From the NCBI GenBank assembly GCA_002457055.1, contig NTKT01000017.1, positions 1 to 52,325 of the forward strand: a DNA stretch of 52,325 bases, read 5' to 3'. Below, in pieces: positions 8,315 to 17,185 of the stretch (within the stretch, counting starts at the first letter, position 1; each line of letters begins with the position of its first letter). Both the position numbers and the translations under genes were made by a program. The notes below the pieces were generated by a model. It ran no database searches and had not been told where the DNA came from. It saw only the letters and a program-made list of their open reading frames with translations. The DNA is from Rhodobacteraceae bacterium MED-G08 (GTDB lineage: Bacteria > Pseudomonadota > Alphaproteobacteria > Rhodobacterales > Rhodobacteraceae).

Positions 8315-9796
8315 TTAATATTTAACCCAAATAGTCTTAAGCGCAGTGTATTTATCAAAAGAGTGAATAGACAAATCTCGGCCAAAGCCAGACTGCTTCA
8401 TACCACCAAATGGAGTCATGGCAGACAGAGCATCCACTGTATTGACGGAAACAGTGCCTACATGCAACTTATCTGACAAATCCATTGCGCGCGCCAAATC
8501 AGACGTCCAAACGGATGCCGCTAAACCATAGACACTTTTATTTGCCATTTCGATAGCTTCATCTTCAGTATCAAATGTTTGGATCGCAAGAACTGGGCCG
8601 AAGATCTCATAGCGTGCTATTGTGGCACCTTCTGGAACATCTGCAAAAATAGTGGGTTGAATAAAAGCATCACTGTCGTTTATTGAAAATCGATCACCAC
8701 CGGTGATTAGCTTAGCCTCTGCTTTGCCAACATTTAAGAACTCTTCAACTTTTTTGGCATGGTTCACGTCGACCATTGCTCCCATGGTCGTTGCTGGGTC
8801 AAGTGGATTACCTTGCTTAATCTTTTCTGCTCTTTCTCTAAGCTTACCAACCATCTCATCTTTAATACTTGAATGTACCAAGAGGCGTGAATTGGCTGAA
8901 CAGACTTCCCCTTGGTTAAAGAAGATTCCAAATGCCGCCATGTCAGCAGCTTTTTCTAAATCCGCATCAGGAAAAATAATATTTGGGCTTTTTCCACCTG
9001 TTTCCAGCCATACTTGTTTCATATTGCTCTCACCGGCATATTTCTGGAAGAGTTTGCCTACAGCTGTTGAGCCTGTAAATACTAGACAGTCCACATCCAT
9101 ATGACGGCCTAAAGCTTGACCGGCATCTTCCCCAAATCCGGGCACAACATTGAGAACACCATCTGGTAGCCCAGCTTCCTTGGCCAGGACTGCAAGGCGT
9201 AGCGCAGAAAGCGGCGATTGTTCTGCTGGCTTAAGTACTACAGAGTTTCCCGTGACCAAAGCCGGTGCTAATTTCCAGGTAGCCATATCTAATGGGAAGT
9301 TCCAAGGCACTACAGCACCGACCACACCCAGCGGAGAACGACGGATCATGGCGATGTCTCGCCCACCTGTTGGAGCAATTTCATCATATATTTTATCAGC
9401 AGCTTCAGCATGCCATTGGAAAAAGAAAGCAGAACCAGGCACGTCAACGTTGACAGTCTCTGAAATAGGCTTTCCCATGTCCAAAGTATCTAAAAGGGCC
9501 ATTTCTGTAACGTTTTCGCGAATAAGTTTTGCTAGATTAAGAATAACTTCTTTGCGCTCGCTGGGAGTTTTTCCAGACCAACGGCCATCCTCGAAAGCAG
9601 TGCGCGCCGCTTTTACTGCCGCGTTAATATCACTACTGTTACCTTTAGCAACATCACATAGTTTTTTGCCGGTAGCGGGATTGATATTAGAAAACGTCTC
9701 ACCACTTCTAGAAGGAACAAAACGCCCGTCTATCCAGCACTCAGTGCAAAAATCTATATTCTTTGCTTTTGAGGTATACTCTTCTAAACTTTGCAT
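8315..9796 (-). CDS. NAD(P)-dependent aldehyde dehydrogenase, PuuC-like
   Basis: Oxidises an amino-aldehyde to the acid. The 493 residues show the full aldehyde dehydrogenase set: PWNFP with N166, the nucleotide-binding TGSTAVGK, general base E265 in LETGGKS, nucleophile C299 in NQGEVCSANSR, and EIFGPV. Overall wording is closest to PuuC, the gamma-glutamyl-gamma-aminobutyraldehyde dehydrogenase of putrescine breakdown, including LETLDxGKPI-like, DPATTMG and the C-terminal LKTIWVKY. GAGGAAAGG precedes the ATG. It follows an aminotransferase gene in the same operon, which would supply the aldehyde from an omega-amine. Betaine aldehyde is a possible alternative substrate given betC downstream. 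Confidence 0.88.
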   Translation of the reverse strand: MQSLEEYTSKAKNIDFCTECWIDGRFVPSRSGETFSNINPATGKKLCDVAKGNSSDINAAVKAARTAFEDGRWSGKTPSERKEVILNLAKLIRENVTEMALLDTLDMGKPISETVNVDVPGSAFFFQWHAEAADKIYDEIAPTGGRDIAMIRRSPLGVVGAVVPWNFPLDMATWKLAPALVTGNSVVLKPAEQSPLSALRLAVLAKEAGLPDGVLNVVPGFGEDAGQALGRHMDVDCLVFTGSTAVGKLFQKYAGESNMKQVWLETGGKSPNIIFPDADLEKAADMAAFGIFFNQGEVCSANSRLLVHSSIKDEMVGKLRERAEKIKQGNPLDPATTMGAMVDVNHAKKVEEFLNVGKAEAKLITGGDRFSINDSDAFIQPTIFADVPEGATIARYEIFGPVLAIQTFDTEDEAIEMANKSVYGLAASVWTSDLARAMDLSDKLHVGTVSVNTVDALSAMTPFGGMKQSGFGRDLSIHSFDKYTALKTIWVKY

Positions 9797-9818
9797 TGTA
9801 GATACCTTTCCTCAAAGT

Positions 9819-10493
9819 TTATTCATCACCTGGCACACCATACGAAGGTGCATCAGTTGGATTGAGCGCGCGCGTTACATAATCATTGGCTTGAGGTTTA
9901 TAAACCTTCCACGCCTGTGCAATCATCAAAATTGGACAATCCTCAGTCCAATCACACCTTAGTTCTGCATATGGCCACCCGTGTGTGTCAACTATGAGCA
10001 AACCTGCCGAATGCAAAGGCCCAGCTTCACCGCCAGCATTTAATCCACTCTGCATGGCTGCAATTAAACGGTCGCCTAAAGCTCCTTCTGTATTTTCAAA
10101 GCCCTCAACCATAGCCTGTGGCACACCAACATCAGCCAAAAGGTTTCCGCCAGCAGCACAGCAAAGACCCTGTATCGCAGTCCAAATACCCAGAGACATT
10201 TCTCCCGAATGTATGCAAGTATTACCATTTTTATCAATCACCAATAACTGACGATAATTGGGGAAAGTTTCGTCAGCAATCGAAGTAGCGACTGCATCTG
10301 AAGCCGAAAACCCTGACTCAAGGTATTCAAGCACCATAGGCCCTAGAGCAGGGTTGGTAATATTTTGCGTCGCGACTGCACCTACACCCGCTTTAGCAAA
10401 GGCACAACGTGCCGCAACTGCAGGTGAGGATGAGGAAATCGCCAATCCGAACTGCCCAGTATCGGCACATTTCGCCACAATAGAAAAAGTCAC
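9819..10493 (-). CDS. DUF1028 family protein (Ntn-hydrolase-like)
   Basis: A 224-residue protein of the DUF1028 family, recognised from FSIVAKxxxTGQFGLAISSSSPAVAARC at the N-terminus, GVGAVATQNITNP, and GEMSLGIWTAIQG. Members have an N-terminal-nucleophile hydrolase-like fold, but to my knowledge no firm reaction is assigned. The gene starts with GTG at 10493 after GAAGGG. It lies between a RidA gene and the PuuC-like dehydrogenase with short gaps, and I recall DUF1028 often sitting with RidA and amide or deacylase genes, so it may hydrolyse an amide intermediate. That role is inference only. Confidence 0.85.
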   Translation of the reverse strand: MTFSIVAKCADTGQFGLAISSSSPAVAARCAFAKAGVGAVATQNITNPALGPMVLEYLESGFSASDAVATSIADETFPNYRQLLVIDKNGNTCIHSGEMSLGIWTAIQGLCCAAGGNLLADVGVPQAMVEGFENTEGALGDRLIAAMQSGLNAGGEAGPLHSAGLLIVDTHGWPYAELRCDWTEDCPILMIAQAWKVYKPQANDYVTRALNPTDAPSYGVPGDE

Positions 10494-10505
10494 CCTAAAC
10501 CCTTC

Positions 10506-10919
10506 TCAGTCTGGAATTACGAAAGTTGCATCTATTTCTACGAGCCACTCTGGGCGCGCCAAAGCTGTCACGCAAAGCCCTGTAGAAACTGGATAAATAC
10601 CTTTCAGGTACTCACCCATAGTTCTATATACTGCCTCGCGATGGCGGGTGTCGGTAATGTAAACAACCACTTTGCACATATCCTCCATTTTACCGCCAGC
10701 TTCGCTTATTAACTGCTGGATATTTTGCATTACCTTATGGGTCTGCTGTACTGGATCATGGCTATCGATATTTTCTGCTGTATCCAGATCCTGAGGGCAT
10801 TGGCCACGAAGGAAAACAGTTGCACCACGGGCAACAACAGCCTGGCACAGGTCATTATCTAGATTCTGTTCAGGATAGGTATCGGCGGTATTAAATTTAC
10901 GAATTCTTTTATGCGTCAT
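10506..10919 (-). CDS. RidA/YjgF-family enamine/imine deaminase
   Basis: A small cytoplasmic protein of 137 residues. RidA proteins hydrolyse reactive 2-aminoacrylate-type enamines and imines released by PLP enzymes. The C-terminal LCVTALARPEWLVEIDATFVI carries the expected arginine and the E-I-D segment of the active site. The start is placed at the ATG at 10919 (MTHKRIRKF) with GGAG upstream; the longer start at 10949 would overlap the monooxygenase gene and add an atypical leader. Its place between PLP and flavin enzymes fits a role in clearing an imine formed in this pathway. Confidence 0.88.
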   Translation of the reverse strand: MTHKRIRKFNTADTYPEQNLDNDLCQAVVARGATVFLRGQCPQDLDTAENIDSHDPVQQTHKVMQNIQQLISEAGGKMEDMCKVVVYITDTRHREAVYRTMGEYLKGIYPVSTGLCVTALARPEWLVEIDATFVIPD

Positions 10920-10933
10920 AGAAGCAAGCTCCG

Positions 10934-12196
10934 CTAAAGTTGAATGCACTCAGCACTGCCTTGGTAGGCAAGATAACCTTGTTGTTTTTGAATATGATCA
11001 ACGATAAATTTAGCATCATGCCAAACTCCCCAAATAAATGAGGATCCTCGGCGTGATTGCCAGGGGAGACCTAGGAAATAAACACCCGGCTCACTCGAAA
11101 TACCACGCTTATGCGAGGGTACATTATCAGCCTCAAAAGCGTCAACTTGAAGCCAACTGTAATCATTGGAAAACCCGGTTGCCCAGAGAATTGTTGTTAT
11201 ATTTTCAGCAAAAACATCAATGCTGCGAATGGGTCGCGTAATACATTCCGGGTCAGAACCAATTTCTCGTGCTTTGGGATCTGGGGGTAAATTTAATCCA
11301 TTTCTGTCTGCATAGGCATCGGCAAGATCAAGTATTGAAAGATAACTTTCGTCTCCTTCCCGAATATTTTCACCCAAATTGTCTGCGAAGGTAAGAATGC
11401 CATTTTCATACGTCTCTGTCAGACCCAAAAGCGTCAATCCTTGAGTTGCAAGATTGCGAAAATCAACGGTTGCACCACCATCGGCTCCTGATACAGCAAT
11501 TGTTGTATGAGTTGATGACGGATTTGCCTCTGCATCCCATAGATTGAGGACGCCTAGCCACCAACAAAAGTCTCGATTACGATAACGGCGTGGCGGTCTA
11601 TCATGGGCTCCCACAGAAAGAAAAATTTTACGCTCAGTCTTCATCAATTCCGCTGTAATCTGAGAGCCAGATGAGCCTGCACCAACTACTAACACATTAC
11701 CTTTTGGTAATTCTTTTGGATTACGATAGGCAGTAGAATGTATTTGTTTTATCCCTTCAATTTCTGGAATGATTGCTGGCACCATTGGCCGCTGAAACGC
11801 TCCAGTAGCTGAAATTACATAAGAAGCTTCAATTACTCCATCAGTGGTATCAACAACGAAACCAGCACCTTTATCCTTACGCTTTACAGATCTTACATCA
11901 ACACCTTCACGGATTGGTGCATTGAACATTTTGGCATAATCAACAAGATAATCAGCAACTTCCTCCTTTGGAACAAAGGCGTCTGGATGTTGGCCCTTGA
12001 ACTCCATGTTCGGAAACCGATCGTGCCATGCGGGACCGTTCGCAACAAGCGAGTCCCATCTCATTGTCCTCCAATGTTCTGCAGTTCGCGCTCGTTCTAA
12101 AACGATATGATTTATATTAGCTTTTGTTAAGTGCTCGCTTGCGGCAATGCCAGCTTGCCCTCCACCAACAACAACAACATCTGTTTTTTCCACCAT
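10934..12196 (-). CDS. Flavin-containing monooxygenase-like NAD(P)/FAD oxidoreductase
   Basis: A 420-residue two-dinucleotide-domain flavoprotein. The FAD-binding GGGQAG lies at about residues 11-16 and the second, NADPH-type GAGSSGSQ, at about 172. The segment following the first domain resembles CzcO/Baeyer-Villiger/FMO-type proteins, with ILWATGFSNDYSWL near the C-terminus corresponding to the ATG motif. Family members oxygenate soft nitrogen or sulfur atoms or carbonyl groups. With an amine importer and aminotransferase next to it, N-oxygenation of the imported amine is plausible, but an exact substrate cannot be set. It is 23 bases from the aminotransferase gene upstream. Confidence 0.82.
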   Translation of the reverse strand: MVEKTDVVVVGGGQAGIAASEHLTKANINHIVLERARTAEHWRTMRWDSLVANGPAWHDRFPNMEFKGQHPDAFVPKEEVADYLVDYAKMFNAPIREGVDVRSVKRKDKGAGFVVDTTDGVIEASYVISATGAFQRPMVPAIIPEIEGIKQIHSTAYRNPKELPKGNVLVVGAGSSGSQITAELMKTERKIFLSVGAHDRPPRRYRNRDFCWWLGVLNLWDAEANPSSTHTTIAVSGADGGATVDFRNLATQGLTLLGLTETYENGILTFADNLGENIREGDESYLSILDLADAYADRNGLNLPPDPKAREIGSDPECITRPIRSIDVFAENITTILWATGFSNDYSWLQVDAFEADNVPSHKRGISSEPGVYFLGLPWQSRRGSSFIWGVWHDAKFIVDHIQKQQGYLAYQGSAECIQL

Positions 12197-12219
12197 TATT
12201 CAGAAGGACCTTTTACCTT

Positions 12220-13584
12220 TCAAAGCGCACTTTGAACTTCCTTGATACTATTACTCATTATATCTACAACCTCATCAATCATTTCTTCGTCCATAATTAA
12301 TGTTGGCGATAAGATTGCAATATTTCCTAAGGGTCTCACAATCAAACCACGCCGCTGCGCTGCACGCGCAATTTTCAGACCAATCTTATCTTCCGGTTCG
12401 AACGGTGTCTTACTGGTTTTCTCTTTAACAAACTCAATTCCCATCATGAAGTGACTACCACGGACCTCACCGACTAGGTCCAAATCTGCCAACTTATGCA
12501 GATTGTTTTCAAAAAGCTTACCAGTTTTTTGCACCCGCTGTGGAATACGCTCTTTCTCCATGAGTGCAATATTAGCTAAAGCTGCAGCTGATGCTGCGGG
12601 GTGACCCGAATAAGTCATGCCATGTAGAAACATAGAACCTTCACCAGAGATAACTTCATGGATCTCATCACTGATAATTGTTGCAGATAACGGCTGATAG
12701 CCTGAAGTCAAACCTTTGGCCGTAGTGATAATATCAGGTTGCACCCCGAAGATATCCTTAGAGGCAAAAAAATGTCCCAAGCGACCAAAAGCAGTCACTA
12801 CTTCATCCGTAATATATTTGATATCATACTCCTTACATAGCTCACCCATTTTCACATGATAGCCTTCTGGCGGTACAATTAGGCCGCCGGCTCCTTGAAT
12901 AGGTTCAGCAATAAAACAAGCAATATTTTCACTGCCTAGCGTCTCAATATGGGACTTAGCATCTTCAAGCAGATAATCCATGTACTGAGCCTCTGTCATA
13001 CCGTTGCCATGCCGCCAGAAGTGTGGACACTTTAAATGATGGACGAGGCCATCAGCCTTATCCCACCCTTCGGCATAAGCCGGGGTTGTCATGGCCATCG
13101 CAAGGTGGGTAGAACCATGGTAGGCACCCTCACGACTAAGCACGAGTTTTTTATTTTTTTTGCCTAACCGATTATAGTAATGATGAAGCATTCGAATTGC
13201 ACTATCGTTTGCAACTGAACCAGAGTTCCCAAAATGTACAGAATTCAAATGACCAGGTGCGAGCGAAGCAACTTTTGCAGCAAGTGTAGCTGCTGTTGGA
13301 TGTGTAAAATTGTAAAAAGTAGAATAATAATCCAGTGTATTTAGTTGATCAGCAATAGCATTGATAATCTCCGTTCGGCGATGTCCTACGTTAACGCACC
13401 AAAGTCCACCAATGCCATCAATCAATTTATTGCCATCACTGTCAGTGACATATGCACCTTCTGCACCAACAATCACAGTACGCGCATCGTTCTGCTTTAG
13501 AGCATTAAGATCTGCAAAGGATTGGATCAAATGAGTATCAGAGGTAAGAATGTCATCTGTGGTTGTTGGGATATCGAGTGTCAT
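12220..13584 (-). CDS. Class III (omega) aminotransferase
   Basis: A PLP enzyme of 454 residues that moves the terminal amino group of an amine or omega-amino acid to pyruvate or 2-oxoglutarate. GSVANDSAIRM and AYHGSTH form the cofactor phosphate region, D260 in YITDEVVTAFGRLG contacts the PLP nitrogen, and K290 in TTAKGLTSGYQP is the Schiff-base lysine. The sequence resembles polyamine:pyruvate (SpuC-type) and omega-amino-acid:pyruvate transaminases. Its start overlaps the stop of the nitrilase gene by four bases, so the two are probably translationally coupled. The product aldehyde would suit the PuuC-like dehydrogenase downstream. Confidence 0.88.
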   Translation of the reverse strand: MTLDIPTTTDDILTSDTHLIQSFADLNALKQNDARTVIVGAEGAYVTDSDGNKLIDGIGGLWCVNVGHRRTEIINAIADQLNTLDYYSTFYNFTHPTAATLAAKVASLAPGHLNSVHFGNSGSVANDSAIRMLHHYYNRLGKKNKKLVLSREGAYHGSTHLAMAMTTPAYAEGWDKADGLVHHLKCPHFWRHGNGMTEAQYMDYLLEDAKSHIETLGSENIACFIAEPIQGAGGLIVPPEGYHVKMGELCKEYDIKYITDEVVTAFGRLGHFFASKDIFGVQPDIITTAKGLTSGYQPLSATIISDEIHEVISGEGSMFLHGMTYSGHPAASAAALANIALMEKERIPQRVQKTGKLFENNLHKLADLDLVGEVRGSHFMMGIEFVKEKTSKTPFEPEDKIGLKIARAAQRRGLIVRPLGNIAILSPTLIMDEEMIDEVVDIMSNSIKEVQSAL

Positions 13585-14360
13585 TTGGTAATAACCTTTC
13601 TGAAATCAGCAAGTTGAGTTGATAATAAAGTTTTTTCAATTTTATTAAGAGAATTTAGGTTGGCGATAAGAAGATTTTCCTCGTTACTACCGGCAGAGGC
13701 AAGAGGCTTTGCATCGGGACCCACAATCGTCGATTTTCCACAAAATGATAGGCCGTTTTCACTGCCACAGTAATTCGCATAAACGATAGTCAAAGCATTT
13801 TCTGATGCACGAGCAGGTACCAGAGTATCACATACTACGCTAAACTTCTCAGGATTGGCTGTTGGCACAAGAATAAGCTGCACTCCCATTTTGGCAAGCG
13901 CAAGAACGTGCTGAGGAAATTCAACATCATAACATATTAGAAGTCCTGTCTTTATCCCTGCTAATTCGAAGGTCACATAGCTGTCTCCAAAGTTAAATAT
14001 CGATTGCTCTATTGCACCCCAAAGCTGAATTTTACGAAAATGGGCTAATTTTTTGCCTGTCCTGTCAAATGTAGACGCACTGTTATAAATGCTGTCCCCT
14101 TCCCGCTCAGCCCAGCCTAGTGTGAGACCACACCCATGCTTTTTCGCCAGTAAGGAAAGTTGAATTTCCCAACTTTCACCTTGCTTTTGGGCCACAGAGT
14201 GATGACTTTTCATTTGATTGTAGCCCGGGAAATATAGCTCTGGAAATACAACCATTTCTACGTTCTTGTCAGCTGCTTTGGCCAGTGTTTTATCAACTTT
14301 GGCCAAAGCACTTTCTATATTCCCCTCAGGTGAGAAGCCTTGGTATGCTGCAACAATCAT
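13581..14360 (-). CDS. Nitrilase-superfamily carbon-nitrogen hydrolase
   Basis: A 259-residue amidase of the nitrilase superfamily. The catalytic triad is seen as E41 (FPELYFPGY), K110 (HFRKIQLWG) and C143 (LLICYDVEFPQ). The size and the YxxGxxxPxY-like YFPGY text suggest an amidase or N-carbamoyl hydrolase, not a true nitrilase. GGAGG stands just before the ATG. It lies directly after the substrate-binding-protein gene and is coupled to the aminotransferase. An N-carbamoylputrescine amidase-like or aliphatic omega-amidase role would fit the polyamine setting, but the substrate is not established. Confidence 0.82.
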   Translation of the reverse strand: MIVAAYQGFSPEGNIESALAKVDKTLAKAADKNVEMVVFPELYFPGYNQMKSHHSVAQKQGESWEIQLSLLAKKHGCGLTLGWAEREGDSIYNSASTFDRTGKKLAHFRKIQLWGAIEQSIFNFGDSYVTFELAGIKTGLLICYDVEFPQHVLALAKMGVQLILVPTANPEKFSVVCDTLVPARASENALTIVYANYCGSENGLSFCGKSTIVGPDAKPLASAGSNEENLLIANLNSLNKIEKTLLSTQLADFRKVITK

Positions 14361-14392
14361 GACCCCTCCTATTTGAGAAAACGTTGGATAAT

Positions 14393-15427
14393 TTACTTCT
14401 TCAAATTGGTCCAGATAGTATCATAGACCGTTTGAACTTCTTGAGAGCATGCTTGCACAAATTCACCTACAGGCGACGCCGGTGGGTTTGATTCAGGCGA
14501 GTTTGCTACTGCATCTGACAGGTGAGGTTCTGTACCTTTGACACCTGCGGTATAAGCTGCATAGTTCGTAACAGCTGCTGCATTCTCTGGCTCTAATAGA
14601 AAATTCATGAACTTTAGTGCGTTGTCACGATTTGGTGCATCTTTTAGCAGAACAACATTGTCCATCCAAACCACGTATCCTTCTTTGGGAAATGCATATT
14701 CAACATTCGCGCCTTCCTCGCGAGCCTTGGCACTGAAACCAGACCAGATCATTCCAACTGATGCGTCACCAGATACAAGTACATCTTTTGCTATATCAGA
14801 ACCAAAACTTGCCCAATGCGGTTTAGCATTCTGTAAAAGCTCATTGAGTGCCTTAAGTTGATCGCGATCAGATGTACATTGTGGGATGCCTAGATACATG
14901 GAAGCAAGAGCAAGTAGCTCACCTTGGCTGTCCAACACATTTATTTTCCCTTGCAATTCTGCAGGTGGGTCAAAAACTATACCCAGAGTGTTGATGTCAC
15001 CTTTATAGTCATCACGATTTACAGAAAAGCTAGTTGAACCCCATTGATACGGGATCGAAGATTTACGCCCCATGTCAAACCCAACATTAACCCATTGATC
15101 CATAATATTACCATGATTTGGCATTTCAGCTTTTGTGAAGGTATCCAGCATGCCATCACCCGCCATGATTTCCACCATATAATCACCAGGAACAGCCACA
15201 TCATAAGTTCCCATTTTCCCAGCCTTAAGAGATGCTAGCATTGCTTCATTGGAGTCAAAGGTATCCATGGTAACTTCGACATCGTATTCTGCCGAAAATT
15301 TATCTAAAAGCTCTTGCGGAATGTATTCAAACCAGTGATAAATAGATAGTTTTCCTTCAGCAGTAGCGATATTTGCTGCCATAGAAAGAGTTAGCGCCGC
15401 AACGCCAAGTTTTATTAGTTTTTTCAT
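14393..15427 (-). CDS. Polyamine-type ABC transporter substrate-binding protein (PotF/PotD-like)
   Basis: A periplasmic binding protein of 344 residues. It starts MKKLIKLGVAALTLSMAANI with a Sec signal peptide cleaved near ATA-EGK, and then LSIYHWFEYIPQELLDKFSAEYDVEVTMDTFDSNE, the typical opening of PotD/PotF proteins. The ATG at 15427 is preceded by GGAG; an upstream in-frame reading has no signal peptide. Unlike most ABC operons the binding-protein gene comes last among the four transporter genes, one base after the potI-like stop. Spermidine, putrescine or a related cationic amine is the expected ligand. Confidence 0.88.
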   Translation of the reverse strand: MKKLIKLGVAALTLSMAANIATAEGKLSIYHWFEYIPQELLDKFSAEYDVEVTMDTFDSNEAMLASLKAGKMGTYDVAVPGDYMVEIMAGDGMLDTFTKAEMPNHGNIMDQWVNVGFDMGRKSSIPYQWGSTSFSVNRDDYKGDINTLGIVFDPPAELQGKINVLDSQGELLALASMYLGIPQCTSDRDQLKALNELLQNAKPHWASFGSDIAKDVLVSGDASVGMIWSGFSAKAREEGANVEYAFPKEGYVVWMDNVVLLKDAPNRDNALKFMNFLLEPENAAAVTNYAAYTAGVKGTEPHLSDAVANSPESNPPASPVGEFVQACSQEVQTVYDTIWTNLKK

Positions 15428-15428
15428 T

Positions 15429-16265
15429 CTAATCTCCTTGTTTGGTTGTAGTCGGGTTTGCCTTTTCCCCCATCCGCCCGACAAAATAGGACAGGGCGAC
15501 AAATCCCACGGACACTGCTAGCAGTAGTGTGGAAATTGCCATTATATTGGGTTTAATTCCTTGTTTAACAGCGCCAAATATTACAGTGGGCAATGTTTCT
15601 ACACCGGCCCCTTTGACAAAGTTTGTAATGATAAAGTCATCTAGCGAAATAATAAATGCTAATAAAAATCCTGATATAATTCCAGGAGCCATCAAAGGTA
15701 AAAGAATTAGGCGGAATGCCTGAAATCTTGTGGCGTAAAGATCCTGTGCCGCTTGCTCGTACACATCCTCAATACCCTGCATGCGGGCCGCAATTGGCAG
15801 ATAAGCAAACGGAATGCAAAAGACTATGTGCGCGATTAGGATTGTAAGGTAACCGGTTGTAAATCCGATTGCAGAAAAGAAGATCAATGTGGCAACTGCA
15901 GTAACAATTTCAGGTACCATCAAAGGTAAATTAATCAGTGCAAAACTCACAGATTTGCCTCTAAAACTTCCTGCACGCAGCATTGCGGTAGCTGCCATTG
16001 TTGCGATTACGGTTGCCGATATTGCAGCCATAACAGCAATTGATACTGAATTTATCGCCGCGGTTTTGAATTTTGGAGCATCTACTCCATAGAATAAATC
16101 GTAGTACCATCGCAACGAGACCGTATTCCATCGCGTGATAGAGTTACTGTCATTAAAGGAATAAACCATAACAATGATTAAGGGTGCATATAATAAAAAT
16201 AGACACAGAAGTGTTAGGGATTTGAAGCCCGTAAAATGGCGCAGATCGACATTCTTCGTAGCCAT
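15429..16265 (-). CDS. ABC transporter permease, PotI/PotC-like
   Basis: Inner-membrane permease of 278 residues with six predicted membrane segments and the EAA loop seen in [28 protein letters not shown]. PotC-type wording includes [11 protein letters not shown], a loop typical of this subfamily. The ATG at 16265 shares a base with the upstream permease stop (TGATG), so translation is coupled. A longer upstream reading was rejected because it adds a Cys-rich leader lying inside the other permease. It pairs with the PotH-like permease in one transporter. Confidence 0.88.
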   Translation of the reverse strand: MATKNVDLRHFTGFKSLTLLCLFLLYAPLIIVMVYSFNDSNSITRWNTVSLRWYYDLFYGVDAPKFKTAAINSVSIAVMAAISATVIATMAATAMLRAGSFRGKSVSFALINLPLMVPEIVTAVATLIFFSAIGFTTGYLTILIAHIVFCIPFAYLPIAARMQGIEDVYEQAAQDLYATRFQAFRLILLPLMAPGIISGFLLAFIISLDDFIITNFVKGAGVETLPTVIFGAVKQGIKPNIMAISTLLLAVSVGFVALSYFVGRMGEKANPTTTKQGD

Positions 16266-17185
16266 CAGATCTGACCCTTTGTTTGGTTGCGCGCATAAAA
16301 TGTAAGAACAATTAACACAAGAGATAACAATATCATCGACGCGGCAGCACCAAACGGCCAATTTCCTGCGGCACCTTTAAATTGCTCCTCAATTAATGAA
16401 CCTATCATAAAATTCTTAGCTCCCCCAAGTAAATCGGGCGCCAGAAAGGCACCTAAACTAGGAACAAAGACAAGAATACATCCCGCGACTATGCCGGGCC
16501 TTACAGTTGGCAAAATAACTTTAAACAGCGTCACAGTTCGCGAGGCGTAGAGGTCAGCCGCCGCCTCACTTAGAGCAAAATTATAGCGTTCGACGGCGGC
16601 GTAAATAGGAAGAACCATGAATGGTAGATACGAATAGAACAGCCCCAGTTGTACTGCAAAATTTGTGTTAATGATGTGAAAGGGCTCCGAGATCAGTCCA
16701 ATAGATAGAAAAAATTCATTCAAAGGGCCATTATCCCGAATAAGAAACTTCATTGAAATTGTACGTATTAATAAGTTCACCCAATAAGGAATTGTAATTA
16801 AGAAAAGCCAAATCGTTTTGTTCCTTCCTGTCCTCGTGGCAATAAACCACGCAGTAGGAAAACCAATTATTAAGCAACAAAAAGTAGCAAGCCCAGCCTG
16901 CCAAATTGACCGCCAGAAAATACTTATGTAGGTCCATTCTATTACTGGCGGGCTATCTCCGAAAAGTCCTCGATAAAGAAAAAATTGGTCATAAGCAGAA
17001 ATCGAAAATTCCCAAATAACGCCACCGCGAAACTCTTTCGTTAAGAAAGAATAAACCAACATCATAGCGACTGGTATAACCAGGAAAAAACCAATAATGA
17101 TCCACGCAGGAAAGATTAATGGTATACCAAAACCGCTATAGGTTTTGGCTGAGCCTTCGGGGTTTACTTTTGGTAGCTCAGCCAT
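16265..17185 (-). CDS. ABC transporter permease, PotH/PotB-like
   Basis: Inner-membrane permease of 306 residues, with six hydrophobic segments after a cytoplasmic leader. The EAA motif is in [28 protein letters not shown], and [13 protein letters not shown] follows, as in PotB/PotH proteins. Its start shares the TGATG junction with the ATPase stop and its end shares another with the next permease, giving tight translational coupling across the transporter. It forms a heterodimer with the downstream permease. Confidence 0.88.
   Translation of the reverse strand: MAELPKVNPEGSAKTYSGFGIPLIFPAWIIIGFFLVIPVAMMLVYSFLTKEFRGGVIWEFSISAYDQFFLYRGLFGDSPPVIEWTYISIFWRSIWQAGLATFCCLIIGFPTAWFIATRTGRNKTIWLFLITIPYWVNLLIRTISMKFLIRDNGPLNEFFLSIGLISEPFHIINTNFAVQLGLFYSYLPFMVLPIYAAVERYNFALSEAAADLYASRTVTLFKVILPTVRPGIVAGCILVFVPSLGAFLAPDLLGGAKNFMIGSLIEEQFKGAAGNWPFGAAASMILLSLVLIVLTFYARNQTKGQI

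Noticed and set aside
9150-9962. Long plus-strand open frame of 270 codons
   Set aside because: It lies opposite the aldehyde dehydrogenase gene, has low-complexity Ser/Arg/Ala composition and no family features.
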